Shown here: positions 35,119-43,743 of the stretch, one piece after another
How positions within the stretch are numbered: position 1 is the first letter of the stretch
Layout of the letters: every line of letters starts with the position of its first letter
Source: Thermoplasmata archaeon
Lineage (GTDB): Archaea > Thermoplasmatota > Thermoplasmata > Lutacidiplasmatales > UBA184
Length of the DNA: 64,000 nucleotides
Direction: 5' to 3'
Assembly (NCBI GenBank): GCA_022750115.1
Contig: JAKIWI010000002.1
Span: 45,221-109,220 of the forward strand
Notes under the pieces: model-generated
Database searches by the model: none
Seen by the model: only the letters and a program-made list of their open reading frames with translations
Told to the model about the DNA's origin: nothing
Made by a program: the position numbers and the translations under genes

Positions 35119-36579
35119 ATGGCGCGCACCGTTCGCGACTTGGCCGTTCCCATGGGCCCGGGGGTTGACGTCGATCGGTTCCTGACGGGGTGGCTCGCGA
35201 GCAACGGTTTCACGATCATCGATCCTCGGTCCGATGGAGCCGAAAAAAAGTTTCCTCACTGGGATGGCAGCCTCGTCCTCCATCCGAAGCCCGGCAGCCT
35301 GGTCGCCACGCAAACCCGGGCCGGGGGCGCCACGATCGTCTTCGAGCTGACTCTGAGTCCCGTCGGTGGCTCCCGCGTGATCCACTTCGAGGGGTACACG
35401 ACGGGACGCGGCCCCGGCTGGGGGGGAAAGGAATTCGACTTCATTCCCAGCGCGCTCGCCGTCGCGGGAGTTCCTCGGAAGCGGGGTTTGGAACTCCTCA
35501 CCGCACTGCAGGGTCAAATCGCGAGCATGGGAAGCACGCGATTCCTTCCGAACCCGCCGCCCTCGCCGACTCTCGGCTCGATTTCGGCACCCGCCCCGCC
35601 GGCGCCCCTCAGCCTCGAACAGCTCGCCTCCCAGCAAATGATTTTCGTTTACGTCGTGCTCGCCGGCGGTTTCGTTTTTCTCGTCGAGCTTCTCGTTCTG
35701 GCGGTCACATCGCACCACCTGGATGTGGTCGTCGAGTTGGGTGGCGGCGGCGCCGTGGCGTTGTGCTTCGGTGGAGCGTACTGGATGCGCCGGGGGATCC
35801 GGAATCGGATCGAATCCATCCGCGCCGGAACGACAACCGCAGCCGGCACCGGTATCTCCGCCAGCGTCCCCTCCGTGGCGGACCCTGGTTTTTGCCCGGC
35901 CTGCGGAGCGGCGAACGCCTCGACCGTCGCGGCGTGCGTCGCCTGCCAAGCACCCCTTGCGAGCAGGGAATCGTTCCTCTTGGAGTCGAGCCGCACGGAG
36001 GCGGACATTCGAAGACTTCAGCTGCTCTTTGGCGGGATGGCGCTGTTCTTCTTGGTACTTCTCGCCTGGGCCCTCTCGCCGTTGACCCGGGCGGGACGCG
36101 ACTTCGAGGCGGCCGTCCTGGGGATGCGATCGTTTGCCGATGCGCCCTCGGGGACGTTCTTGCTGCTGCTGATGGGGCCGATGTCGGCTTGGATTCTCTG
36201 GCAGGCACTGACCATCCGCCGGAGCTCCGGACCCGGCGAACTCATCGTCGATGCCACCGGAGTTACGGTGTTCGATGACTCGCGGCACCGATTCCATCTT
36301 CCGTGGGGAGACCCCGAATTCAGCATGGTGTTCCAGGACACGCACGGGAACCCGATGTTCACCCGACAGACGATTTTCATGAAGGTGCCACGGAAGGGGA
36401 ATGGCGGGGCCATCTTCCCGCCAACTGCGTTCGGGGCGCTCGAATCGGCCGCGAAGGCGCACGGCCTGTCCGTCTCCGAGCGGACGGATCAGCTGTTCGG
36501 GTCCGGACCGGTTCGGGCGATCACGATCAGCCCCTCGGTCCTACCGGTGTTTACCGACGCCTTTCCCCGCCCGCGCTAA
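35119..36579 (+). CDS. Polytopic membrane protein with an internal zinc ribbon
   Basis: 486 residues. The N-terminal 150 residues are soluble and beta-rich, followed by a Pro-rich linker and hydrophobic segments at about 174-196 and 203-220. A zinc-ribbon, CPACGAANASTVAACVACQ, lies near 259-278. Two further membrane segments (about 307-325 and 345-364) precede a C-terminal beta-rich domain with FHLPWGDPEFSMVF. The combination of soluble domain, membrane helices and zinc ribbon is familiar from archaeal envelope proteins of unknown function. No enzymatic motif seen. Confidence 0.7.
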   Translation: MARTVRDLAVPMGPGVDVDRFLTGWLASNGFTIIDPRSDGAEKKFPHWDGSLVLHPKPGSLVATQTRAGGATIVFELTLSPVGGSRVIHFEGYTTGRGPGWGGKEFDFIPSALAVAGVPRKRGLELLTALQGQIASMGSTRFLPNPPPSPTLGSISAPAPPAPLSLEQLASQQMIFVYVVLAGGFVFLVELLVLAVTSHHLDVVVELGGGGAVALCFGGAYWMRRGIRNRIESIRAGTTTAAGTGISASVPSVADPGFCPACGAANASTVAACVACQAPLASRESFLLESSRTEADIRRLQLLFGGMALFFLVLLAWALSPLTRAGRDFEAAVLGMRSFADAPSGTFLLLLMGPMSAWILWQALTIRRSSGPGELIVDATGVTVFDDSRHRFHLPWGDPEFSMVFQDTHGNPMFTRQTIFMKVPRKGNGGAIFPPTAFGALESAAKAHGLSVSERTDQLFGSGPVRAITISPSVLPVFTDAFPRPR

Positions 36580-36997
36580 GTCGCGGGGAAGGTACGCGCG
36601 CACTCGGGTCACGGGGTCGGGTCCTTCCACGAATTGGCGACCCAGGTGAGGTGTTCGGGGAGCGTGCGAGACGACTCAGGAGCCATCCGGGCGACAAGGG
36701 ACCTCCCGGGCCCCACACTACCGGTCTGGCCACGGAGGGGAAGTATAGTTCCCATGGCCCAGTCCGGATCCACTCGTTCCTGCCAACTCGCCGGAATATC
36801 CTCCCCCGACCGTGGAGTTCGTTCGGGTCGCCCACTTCCGACCGGCCGCCCCGCCGGTACGCCAACCTGACCGTCGTGAAAAGCTCGGGTTACCGACGGA
36901 GAAGCTCGTGTCCGTCAGCTGTCGCGCACGCTGTGCGTTGCTCAACTCGAACCCAGCACAGCCTTAATCCCCGATTCCGGTTGGGACGGTCGCTGAG
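36580..36997. other. Gap of about 0.4 kb without a recognisable gene
   Basis: No convincing coding frame. The only element I can suggest is CTTAAT at 36963-36968, roughly 30 bp before the next start and possibly its TATA box. Confidence 0.45.
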
Positions 36998-37243
36998 GTG
37001 TCGTCAATGGGGTATGGGGAGTACGAATGGGGCGGTCTGCTGAAGGTTCTCGGTGGGTTCGCCGTCCTTGTCGGGATCGGAGCGGCGGGCTATCTGCTGT
37101 ACCTCAGTCGAGGCTATTGGGTGATTGCGTTGGTCCTGTTCCTTGTCTTCTTGGTCCTCGGGGCGATGATGATCTCCAAGGGCAGCTACACCCGGAAGCA
37201 GAACACTCCCATCGGCCGTGTCGAGGACACCGTCGAGAAGTAG
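36998..37243 (+). CDS. Small two-helix membrane protein
   Basis: 81 residues from a GTG (an ATG three codons later is an alternative). Two hydrophobic helices, about 14-34 and 39-60, are followed by a basic, then acidic tail (GSYTRKQNTPIGRVEDTVEK). No domain recognised. It is short but has a clear membrane-protein composition and a plausible promoter about 30 bp upstream, which is why I accept it. Confidence 0.6.
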   Translation: MSSMGYGEYEWGGLLKVLGGFAVLVGIGAAGYLLYLSRGYWVIALVLFLVFLVLGAMMISKGSYTRKQNTPIGRVEDTVEK

Positions 37244-37663
37244 ATCCGGGCGTCCAGTTCGGTTTCCCGCTCGTTCGGTATCCTGGCGCGGCGCCGAATC
37301 GCCCCACCGGGGTCACCCGTTGTCTGACGAGCGACGCTTTTGCAACGGTCGAGTGCCCCAACGTTCGCCAACCCGGTGGAATCGGGGGTTGGCGGGGGGA
37401 TGGCCCCGGTCGGATTCGAGCCGTAGACTCGAGAGAGAGTCGTACCGGTCCACTCGAAAGCGGCGGAAGTCCGTCCGGGTGAGTGTCTCGATACGGCGCA
37501 CGACGCTCCCGTCCGAATGGGTGGCGTCCACGAGGACGAACCGCCCGCGACGATGGAACGCGGGGGGAGGGGCCGAAGCCCCAGCGACTTCGAAGCCCGA
37601 ATCGGGCCCGGCGCACGAGCTACCAGGTCCGGCCCGAACCGGCGGGGACCCGCCGTGCCGCAG
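37244..37663. other. Gap of about 0.4 kb without a recognisable gene
   Basis: Frames here are short and Arg/Ser/Pro-rich, as expected from random high-GC sequence. I see no RNA gene or repeat. Confidence 0.45.
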
Positions 37664-38482
37664 TTACGCCGGAGCAAGATCGCACACTCCGCACCAGGCA
37701 CGTCCGTGGGTCCGTACCGAGGTGCCAATGCATTCTCCGCACATCGACCTCCCGCACTGGGAGCATGTTCTCCAGGCCTCGCGGGGAGCGAGCGCCCGTC
37801 CGCAGCTCGTGCAAGACGGGCCGGCTCCCGCGGACGGCACCTTCGAGGCGCTCGAGGCCTCCGGAGCCGAGCCACCGCCCCGGACAGCGGCCTCGGTCGC
37901 CATCGATCTCGTCGAAGGGATGGGGCGAGGACTGTCCGAGGCGCTCCACGCCGCCATCGTCGCCGGCAACTCGAGGCGGCGGGGAGGGGACCAGACCGGC
38001 TCGCGTGACGGCGCCCTCGTCGCGGCAGACGCCGCGGGAGGCTTGGCGAGTGGAGCCGAGAGGGCGACGTGGTCGGACCCCGTCAGAGTCTCCGGACCAC
38101 CCGCCCGCTCGGTTCGCGGCTGGGGAAGGTAGGGAGACTCGGCGACCGGGGAGGCGAACCCGGCCGTCTCGTCGGACGGGGTAACCACCCCGGTCGACCG
38201 TGAGGGCAGAAAGACTCCGAGGAAGCCGGCGATGGCGATCGCCCCCGCCCCGACGAGAAAGAGCCAGACCGGGGCGTGCCCGAATGTCGTGTGGCCCGCC
38301 GAGAGTACGACCCCGGCGCCCACCAACCCGACGCCGAGCCCCAACAGCGCCGCGCCAGAACGGAGTCGATAGGACCACCGCTCGCTCCCTCTCCTCGCGG
38401 AGACGCCGGCGGCGCTCTCGAGCGCCGTCGGGTTCGATTCGACCCCGGACACGGACGCCCGGTCGACCCCGGCTCGCCCCAA
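37664..38482 (-). CDS. Membrane protein with C-terminal B-box-like zinc-binding domain
   Basis: 272 residues. Two hydrophobic segments (about 45-63 and 71-91) are followed by a long Ser/Ala/Pro-rich linker and a cysteine-rich end: CTSCGRAL, then CSQCGRSMCGECIG, and WCGVCD. The spacing resembles B-box/rhomboid-associated zinc fingers that pair with membrane helices in archaeal proteins. It is probably cytoplasmic on the zinc side. The function is unknown. The N-terminal 40 residues are low-complexity, so the true start could be later. Confidence 0.65.
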   Translation of the reverse strand: MGRAGVDRASVSGVESNPTALESAAGVSARRGSERWSYRLRSGAALLGLGVGLVGAGVVLSAGHTTFGHAPVWLFLVGAGAIAIAGFLGVFLPSRSTGVVTPSDETAGFASPVAESPYLPQPRTERAGGPETLTGSDHVALSAPLAKPPAASAATRAPSREPVWSPPRRLELPATMAAWSASDSPRPIPSTRSMATEAAVRGGGSAPEASSASKVPSAGAGPSCTSCGRALAPREAWRTCSQCGRSMCGECIGTSVRTHGRAWCGVCDLAPA

Positions 38483-38537
38483 GAGCTTGGCGGAACCTCG
38501 ACGGGGCCGTCCGGCGGCGGGCCGGCTGAGCGACCGC

Positions 38538-39098
38538 CTAGGGGCAGCTACCCACCGAGGAGCACTGCTGGCTGAGCTGCTGGAAACTGTCGAGGACGAT
38601 CGTCCCGGAGGCGGCGCTGCCCAGGTCGTAGGCGAGCGTGTACGTCTGCGCGGACGTCGGCACCGTGGCCTGCATCTCGACGTACACGGTCACGACATTG
38701 GGCGTGGGAGTCGAGCCGGTCGAGATGGTGAACGTCACTTCGAGCTCGGTGCTGGCGACGGCCGATGGCGACTCGGTGAACTTGAAGAAATGGTCGAGGT
38801 CTCCGACCGTTCCGGCGTTGATCATGTACAGCTGCCCCGTCGCGGCGAGGGTCGTCGGGGTGGCCACGGCCGAGCTCAGCGCCGTCGGCACGGTGACCGG
38901 GACGCTGCTGAGGCCCACCGCCGACTGGGTCCACCAGGGGATGGAGCCGGTCGCCTCGTAGTTGCCGTTCCCGTTCTCGTTGGGACCGTTGGTGACAGAA
39001 AACGCCGCCGCGAGGGCGAAGCCGGCGGCGAACGTGAGAATGGCGAGCACCGTCGCCATGTAGACCGTCTTCGCTGGAACTCCCTTCATCGTCCTCAT
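38538..39098 (-). CDS. Exported protein, paralogue A of a three-gene family ending in Cys-Pro
   Basis: 186 residues. A short basic start (MRTMKGVPAK) and one hydrophobic segment (about 13-33) precede a Thr/Ser/Val-rich extracellular domain with little charge. Landmarks shared with the next two genes: WW near residue 55, a PTxL segment, YxxNAGTxG then WxF or FFKFxE, ELEVTFTIS, and a C-terminal pair of cysteines ending CSSVGSCP. The composition recalls archaeal pilin-like or surface proteins, but no class III signal site is obvious. Function unknown. Confidence 0.7.
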   Translation of the reverse strand: MRTMKGVPAKTVYMATVLAILTFAAGFALAAAFSVTNGPNENGNGNYEATGSIPWWTQSAVGLSSVPVTVPTALSSAVATPTTLAATGQLYMINAGTVGDLDHFFKFTESPSAVASTELEVTFTISTGSTPTPNVVTVYVEMQATVPTSAQTYTLAYDLGSAASGTIVLDSFQQLSQQCSSVGSCP

Positions 39099-39171
39099 GC
39101 CAGTACGGCAGGGCCATCGCGGGCCCCCGTATTTACGACCGCCCTCCGAGCCGAGTCGTGCGGAATCACCA

Positions 39172-39744
39172 TCACGGGCAACTTCCGACGCTCCCGCACA
39201 GCTGGGTGACTTCCAGCACGCCGCGAAGGCCGACCAACGAGCTCCCGACGTCGAGGTAGATGGAGATCACGACTGCGCCCGTCAACGCGGCCGGTTGGGT
39301 CTCGACGAAGATGGTGTAGGTCGTGATCCCGAGGCTCTGGTTCGTCTCCGCGAGGTAGACCTCGAGCTCGGTGGCGGTCGGCGCCGAGACGAGCTCGGTG
39401 AAGTTCCACCGAACCGCGACGTGGCCAGCGGTCCCCGTGGCCAAGAGGTAGCTCTGGTTCGACGGGGTCAGGATGGTCGGGACGGAGGAGTTGAGGCTCG
39501 CGAGCGGTGGGACGGTTGCGGGAACCGTGGTCAGGGCGAGGTCCTCCTGGCCCCACCAGGCGACGGGGGTGCCGGTTCCACCGGTTCCTGCGCCGAGTTC
39601 GGCCGGGCCCAACATGATCGAGAAAGCGCCTCCCGAGGCGAGGCCGGCGACGAACGTGGAGGTCGCGAGGGCGATCGCGACGGCGAACCATCGGAGATTG
39701 CTTCGGGTCGGAGCCTTGGTCCACGTCTCGCCGACCGTCGTCAC
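39172..39744 (-). CDS. Exported protein, paralogue B of the Cys-Pro family
   Basis: 190 residues with a hydrophobic segment at about 20-44. Shares with its neighbours WWGQ near residue 65, PTILTPSNQSYLLATGTAG, VRWNFTE, ELEVYLAE and the identical final octet GSVGSCP preceded by Cys (CGSVGSCP). Its ATG overlaps the stop of paralogue C by four bases, so B and C are translationally coupled. Unrecognised family. Confidence 0.7.
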   Translation of the reverse strand: MTTVGETWTKAPTRSNLRWFAVAIALATSTFVAGLASGGAFSIMLGPAELGAGTGGTGTPVAWWGQEDLALTTVPATVPPLASLNSSVPTILTPSNQSYLLATGTAGHVAVRWNFTELVSAPTATELEVYLAETNQSLGITTYTIFVETQPAALTGAVVISIYLDVGSSLVGLRGVLEVTQLCGSVGSCP

Positions 39745-40316
39745 GGGCAGCCCCCGGGAGCAGGGGGCGTGCAGGGCACCGCGAGCTCCGTGACGCTCTG
39801 GATGTCAATGGTCCCGGGAGCGAGGGCTCCGGTTTGGAAGTAGAGAAGGATCGTCGCATTCGAGGTGAGAGTGGACGCGGCGGTCTCGAAATACACCTTG
39901 ACCTGGACGGAGGCGAGGACCCCCAGCGAAATACCGAACGTGAGCTCGACCTCGGAGCCTTTCGGGACGGCGGTTGTCTCGAGGAACCGCCAGCTCAGCG
40001 CGGCCGATCCGGCCGTTGCGGCGTTCACTGTGTAGTTCGCCGAGGTCGTGCCCAAGAGCGTCGGGGAGCTGGCATTCGAGCTCAGCTGCGACGGAACAGC
40101 CGACGGGATGTTGGTTTGGCCGTACCGCTGGAACAGCCACCACCCGCCGAGATCTCCTTCGCGTTCGTAATGGCCGTTAACCCTCTCGGGAGGGAGTTGG
40201 AGGGCCTGGAGCGAGGACGCGAGCGTGATCCCCGCGAGCGTCGCAAGAACCGCCGCCACCCCTACGAGCAGGAGAGTGCGCTGGCCCGGCCGCGTGCCTC
40301 CTCGAGCTCGATGCAC
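39741..40316 (-). CDS. Exported protein, paralogue C of the Cys-Pro family
   Basis: 191 residues, first gene of the trio in transcription order. Hydrophobic signal segment at about 15-36; then GGWWLFQRYGQTN, SPTLLGTTSANYTVNAATAG, LSWRFLE, EVELTFGIS and a C-terminal CTPPAPGGCP. The cysteine pair at the end is kept although the intervening residues differ from A and B. It probably forms one operon with B and A. Unrecognised family. Confidence 0.7.
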   Translation of the reverse strand: MHRARGGTRPGQRTLLLVGVAAVLATLAGITLASSLQALQLPPERVNGHYEREGDLGGWWLFQRYGQTNIPSAVPSQLSSNASSPTLLGTTSANYTVNAATAGSAALSWRFLETTAVPKGSEVELTFGISLGVLASVQVKVYFETAASTLTSNATILLYFQTGALAPGTIDIQSVTELAVPCTPPAPGGCP

Positions 40317-40420
40317 CGATTCGCGACCCCCGGCGGCTCGATGCGAGGGTGTTCCGCGACTTTAGTTCATCCGCACCGCGGTTGCCTCGATTCGTGACCG
40401 GCGGTCTGTCGGTTCTGGGG

Positions 40421-40470
40421 TAGTACCGAGCCGGACCGTGCCATTTTTGCGACAGAATCGGCTCCAACCC
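40421..40470 (+). repeat. Degenerate att-like repeat, type B (outermost)
   Basis: TAGTACCGAGCCGGAC followed by GTGCCATTTTTGCGACAGAATCGG lines up with the repeat at 51699 (core with three changes, then TGCCAT, CGACAGA). The core is weakly kept, but the following 30 bases agree well. It marks the probable outer edge of the array. Confidence 0.55.
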
Positions 40471-40767
40471 AAGGGGCCGGGAGGGGGGGGGTCTCGTCAA
40501 TGTTGGGGTTTCCCCCGCATCAATTCCGTCTCCCGTTGCGGCCGTGGTCCGTGTCAATTGTGGCGGAAGGGAGTCAAAGGTACCTGCCGGCGAAGAAGAG
40601 TACGCTTCCCCTGAGCCAACTCGCTGGCATCGGCTGTCTCCCGAGATTGTTCGGCGAGCGACGTTCGGACGGTCGCGGCCACTCGCCCCGAGCCTGCGTG
40701 CGAGCGCAACTTGGCCTCCGTCTACCCGCACGGAGCGGGACTCGAAGGAGGGTATGAGTCATATGTG

Positions 40768-40780
40768 AGACATTATGTCT
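40768..40780. promoter_or_regulatory. Palindrome AGACAT-T-ATGTCT upstream of HTH-MNT gene
   Basis: A perfect 6+1+6 palindrome ends four bases before the GTG at 40785, and GTGAGAC is repeated on both sides. A CATATG at 40760-40765 could be the TATA element. A candidate operator for the HTH domain encoded just downstream. Confidence 0.4.
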
Positions 40781-40784
40781 GTAC

Positions 40785-41384
40785 GTGAGACAACCGATGC
40801 GTTTCCACCGTTCGCTCGACTTGGTGCTTACTGGCCCCACCCACCTGCGGATCCTCCGCGCACTCTGGATGAATTCTGCCCGACGGCTGACTGGACGCGA
40901 GATTGCACGGGAGGCGAGAGTCTCGGCCGCCCAGACCGCTCGGGTGCTGAATGACCTCCAAGATTCGGGCATCGCAACTGCGGAAGCAGCCGGAAGGGCG
41001 TTCACCTGGCGATGGAATCAGGACCATGTTTGGGCAGCCCCGATTCAGCGGCTGTTCGAGGAGGAGGCTCGTATTCCCGCCGATCTACTCCGAGAACTCG
41101 CCGAAATGCTCCAGGGATTGCCGGTCAAGAGAGCAACCTTGTTCGGGTCGATCCCTCGAGGTCAAGAGCGAGGTGATAGCGACATTGATCTCTTCATCGA
41201 AACTCGAACCGGTGAGTCGGCCGAAATCGTGCGCGACCAGCTTGCCCACCTTCGAACGCGCCTGTGGCGAAAGTACGGGAACCCGCTCTCACCCATCGTC
41301 ATGACTACCGCGGAGGTCCGACAGGGTGCGGGCACCGAGCTTCTCCGGGCGATTCAACGCGAGGGAGTTCTCATCCAACACTAG
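40785..41384 (+). CDS. HTH-nucleotidyltransferase fusion (MNT-type antitoxin)
   Basis: 199 residues from a GTG (ATG at 40797 possible). The N-terminal winged HTH (RRLTGREIAREARVSAAQTA, about 34-53) is joined to a minimal nucleotidyltransferase domain with GSIPRGQERGDSDIDLF at 121-137, the catalytic GS...DxD signature. In MNT-HEPN modules the MNT protein neutralises the HEPN toxin, in known cases by AMPylation. The HTH fusion suggests autoregulation. The HEPN-like partner starts 9 bp downstream. Together they fill the outermost cassette. Confidence 0.85.
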   Translation: MRQPMRFHRSLDLVLTGPTHLRILRALWMNSARRLTGREIAREARVSAAQTARVLNDLQDSGIATAEAAGRAFTWRWNQDHVWAAPIQRLFEEEARIPADLLRELAEMLQGLPVKRATLFGSIPRGQERGDSDIDLFIETRTGESAEIVRDQLAHLRTRLWRKYGNPLSPIVMTTAEVRQGAGTELLRAIQREGVLIQH

Positions 41385-41392
41385 GGGCATCG

Positions 41393-41815
41393 ATGGCTCG
41401 AGTCAGAAATCAACGGAAAAGCCGATTTGTCGTCTACCTGAGCCGAGCTCGCCAGCAGGAGCGGCAGTTGGCCGTAGCGCTCGCGCATCATCGGTGGGAT
41501 GCGATCGGTCTCTCTGCGGTCCACCTCACCATTGCCTCGGTCGATGCTGTCACCTGCGCAAAGCTCGGTCAGGTCTGGAGCGGGGAGGACCATGCGGGCG
41601 CGGTCGACCTTCTCCGAGACACTGGCGTCGCCGGCGCCGAAGTGACGTCTCGTCAAGTCGCCTCGATCTTGGAGTCGAAAACTCGGGTGGAGTACGGCGC
41701 CGAAGCAGCGTCCGGCCCACGAGCCACCGAGATGTGCAAGCAGGCGAAACGAGTCTTCGAGTGGGCGGTCGCCACTCTTGGGTCCGAGGAAGTAGACCAA
41801 ACTCACCGGCATTGA
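41393..41815 (+). CDS. HEPN-like domain protein, partner of HTH-MNT
   Basis: 140 residues, all helical. VYLSRARQQERQLAVALAHH then WDAIGLSAVHLTIASVDAVT fits the HEPN helices, and TRVEYG near residue 102 followed by RATEMCKQAKRVFEWA matches the last helices seen in MNT-linked HEPN proteins. The canonical R-x4-6-H RNase motif is not complete; Arg is present in RVEYG but no matching His follows. It may be an atypical toxin or an inactive partner. Confidence 0.7.
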   Translation: MARVRNQRKSRFVVYLSRARQQERQLAVALAHHRWDAIGLSAVHLTIASVDAVTCAKLGQVWSGEDHAGAVDLLRDTGVAGAEVTSRQVASILESKTRVEYGAEAASGPRATEMCKQAKRVFEWAVATLGSEEVDQTHRH

Positions 41816-41892
41816 ACGTTGAGGGCCAGCGACTCGGCGGTTATTCCGGGTCGACGCGCGCCGTCGGGTCGTCGTGACACGCGGTTGAGATC

Positions 41893-41937
41893 TAGCCCCA
41901 AGCGGATTCGCTTCCTGTTGCAGAACAATAAGGATAC
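41893..41937 (+). repeat. att-like repeat, type A
   Basis: TAGCCCCAAGCGGATTCG (one change from the tRNA-Gln 3' end) followed, without gaps relative to the other type A copies, by a 27-base segment containing CTGTTGCAGA and ending GGATAC. It separates the HTH-MNT/HEPN unit from the DinB/VOC unit. Confidence 0.75.
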
Positions 41938-42183
41938 CCCCCTGACGGAGACGGGTCCGTGGTGCACCGGGACCCACGACCTTTCCCGGATTCTTGTTCC
42001 CGGTCCGATCGACAGCCCCTCTCCCGCAAAGTTCAGGCCGAAAGAGTGGGGAGGCGCGTTCCGCAAGGTTCCCGCCGGGAGGCGCGCCCGACGGATGCCG
42101 AGAGGGCGATCAGCTCGGGAGGGGGGCGGGAACCGAAGCAGGCGATTTGCCCACCCCAAGTGGTCGGGGCCGAGTTTTCGTTC

Positions 42184-42717
42184 TCATTCGGCGAGTGCGC
42201 TACTGAACCAGGAGCGTGTCGGTGCGTCGACGTCCATTTGCCAAAAGAGAGCGTTCATTTCGCCCCGGTGCTGCAGCTCCTCCTCCACTAGGTGCCAGAT
42301 AATCGTTCGAAGGTTCACCTTCATCTCGAAGGGTTCGCCATTCCCTTGAACCCCTCGGACCACGAAACTCCGGTCGAGCCGAGAGGTGGTCAGTGACTTC
42401 GCGAGTTTCCGATTCGAGTGCGCGATTCGGCGGACCTCTCTTCCAATTTCGGCCTTGGAGAGGCCGCCTTTCACTTCTTGGTGGGACTCCTGGCGATTCT
42501 GAGGCACGCTCTCGAGCCACCACACATTGTTGTCAAGGATGTGAAGGAAGATGTCTTGAACGGACGGGAACGATGCGCCGCGGTCTTTGATTCGATCCTT
42601 CAGAGGGAGATTGAGCAAGGTCTCCGCGTAGCCCGATCGAGTGTCAATCAGCCAATCGATCCATGTGCGCGCGAGGTCTACCTCCGTAACTCTTCGGCCC
42701 GTCCCCCTCCTCGGCAT
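42184..42717 (-). CDS. DinB/YfiT-like four-helix metal-binding protein
   Basis: 177 residues. The DinB-superfamily helices are recognisable: WIDWLIDTRSGYAETLLNLP, then SVQDIFLHILDNNVWWLE with the first His, and IIWHLVEEELQHRGEMNALF with the other two His ligands. Such proteins act in small-thiol-dependent transfer or damage responses, but the substrate is unknown here. It lies six bases downstream of the VOC gene on the minus strand and shares its cassette. Confidence 0.82.
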   Translation of the reverse strand: MPRRGTGRRVTEVDLARTWIDWLIDTRSGYAETLLNLPLKDRIKDRGASFPSVQDIFLHILDNNVWWLESVPQNRQESHQEVKGGLSKAEIGREVRRIAHSNRKLAKSLTTSRLDRSFVVRGVQGNGEPFEMKVNLRTIIWHLVEEELQHRGEMNALFWQMDVDAPTRSWFSSALAE

Positions 42718-42723
42718 CTCGGC

Positions 42724-43122
42724 TCACTCCTTCGGGAAATGCGAAATCTCCCAGAGGTTGCCCTCCGGGTCCTCGAAAAAAGCGTACCGCTGTCCGTTGC
42801 TTCGGGTCGCCGGAGGTTGCACAAACCGAACTCCCTTCTGACGCAACTCCTCATAGGCGCGGTCCGCATCCTCGAGGAAAACGGCGAAGTAGTTGCGCTG
42901 AAGTAGGCTCTCGCCGGGGCGAACCCGTTCCTTCGGAATCTCTTGTGCGAGCCCCTCCGCGGAGACGAGGGCGAGCCCGAGACCAGGTTTGTCATCGAAT
43001 TTCAGATAGGCGAACTCGTCAGATAGCTCCATGAGTTTCAGTCCAATCTTGTCCCGGTAGAACTCGGCGCATTTTCTCACATTGCGCACGGTCAAGGCGT
43101 GGGCGTTTACGTGGTCAATCAT
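42724..43122 (-). CDS. VOC family protein, cassette-borne
   Basis: The ATG at 43122 gives 132 residues. Text: DHVNAHALTVRNVRKCAEFY, YFAVFLEDADRAYEELRQKG and FFEDPEGNLWEISHFPKE; the first His and terminal Glu occupy VOC metal-ligand positions. A minus-strand CTTTATTT at 43143-43150, about 24 bp upstream, indicates a leaderless start here rather than at the TTG at 43134. Glyoxalase or resistance-type function is possible; first gene of a two-gene unit with the DinB-like gene. Confidence 0.87.
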   Translation of the reverse strand: MIDHVNAHALTVRNVRKCAEFYRDKIGLKLMELSDEFAYLKFDDKPGLGLALVSAEGLAQEIPKERVRPGESLLQRNYFAVFLEDADRAYEELRQKGVRFVQPPATRSNGQRYAFFEDPEGNLWEISHFPKE

Positions 43123-43351
43123 GGCCGCCGGCAAGATAGCTGAAATAAAGATTCTGGCCCAGAGCGCTGAACCACCCTCCGAGCATTCTCGTGGGTGACC
43201 GTGGCCGGCTGATTTTCATTGAGGTCGCGCGCAGTCGATGACCGACCGCGGGTAGGCTGCGGGTCGCGCGCGAGAGGCCACATCGCCTCGCCAGGATACC
43301 CTCACTGTGCGAGACCCCCCGGCATTGGTCGACGCGGAGACCGCTAACGGT

Positions 43352-43410
43352 TAGCCCCGGTCGGAATCGAGTCATGGCCCGAGCGGGACGATCTGCGAAC
43401 GAATTCGAAC
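43352..43410 (+). repeat. Degenerate, possibly composite att-like repeat
   Basis: TAGCCCCGGTCGGAATCGAG is followed 24 bases later by GCCCGAGCGGGACGAT, which matches the core of the type B copies, and then by AATTCGAACCC, which resembles the T-arm region. Two overlapping degraded copies are the simplest reading. It lies upstream of the first VapBC pair. No GGGTAC block follows. Confidence 0.4.
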
Positions 43411-43474
43411 CCACCCATCGTCCTCAACCTGAGCCATGAAGGCGTCTCGCCGGGCTGGGCCGCTCCGGTGACTT

Positions 43475-43482
43475 CATATAAT
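43475..43482 (+). promoter_or_regulatory. TATA box of vapBC copy 1
   Basis: CATATAAT at 43475-43482 lies about 26 bp before the vapB ATG at 43504. The second copy has GATATAAC at the matching place, and both continue to TTGCAGATTGTATGAA, so the promoter was duplicated with the genes. Confidence 0.65.
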
Positions 43483-43503
43483 CGGTAACTGTTTGCAGAT
43501 TGT

Positions 43504-43743
43504 ATGAAGCTCATCCAGACGCGCATTCCCGAAGCGGAGTATGACCTGCTTCGCCGCAAGGCAAGGGCCGAAGGGAAGACGATGCAGGAGTGGATCCGCA
43601 CCGCCATCCGAAACCGGCTACTGCCGGACGAGGTGGATCCGGCTGACCCAATCTTCGGCGCGTTCCCGCTCGTCCCCGGAAAGGGTCCCAAGGTCGACGT
43701 GGCGGAGCGTCACGACGAGCTCCTGTACGGTCCCCTTCGATGA
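43504..43743 (+). CDS. vapB: VapB-type antitoxin, copy 1
   Basis: 79 residues. MKLIQTRIPEAEYDLLRRKA followed by EWIRTAIRNRLLPDE is a ribbon-helix-helix DNA-binding domain; the tail DPIFGAFPL, KVDVAERHDELLYG is the toxin-binding part. The stop overlaps the vapC start as ATGA. By hand count it is about 87% identical to the protein at 49529. Likely represses its own promoter and blocks the PIN toxin. It carries a leaderless promoter of its own. Confidence 0.9.
   Translation: MKLIQTRIPEAEYDLLRRKARAEGKTMQEWIRTAIRNRLLPDEVDPADPIFGAFPLVPGKGPKVDVAERHDELLYGPLR

Noticed and set aside
34734..35219. A 161-codon minus-strand frame
   Set aside because: It overlaps the start of the zinc-ribbon membrane protein gene, has no domain pattern, and its composition matches random high-GC translation.
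43397..43410. Possible second tRNA from a T-arm-like AATTCGAACCC
   Set aside because: No acceptor or anticodon stem can be drawn around it; it is better read as a degraded att-like remnant.
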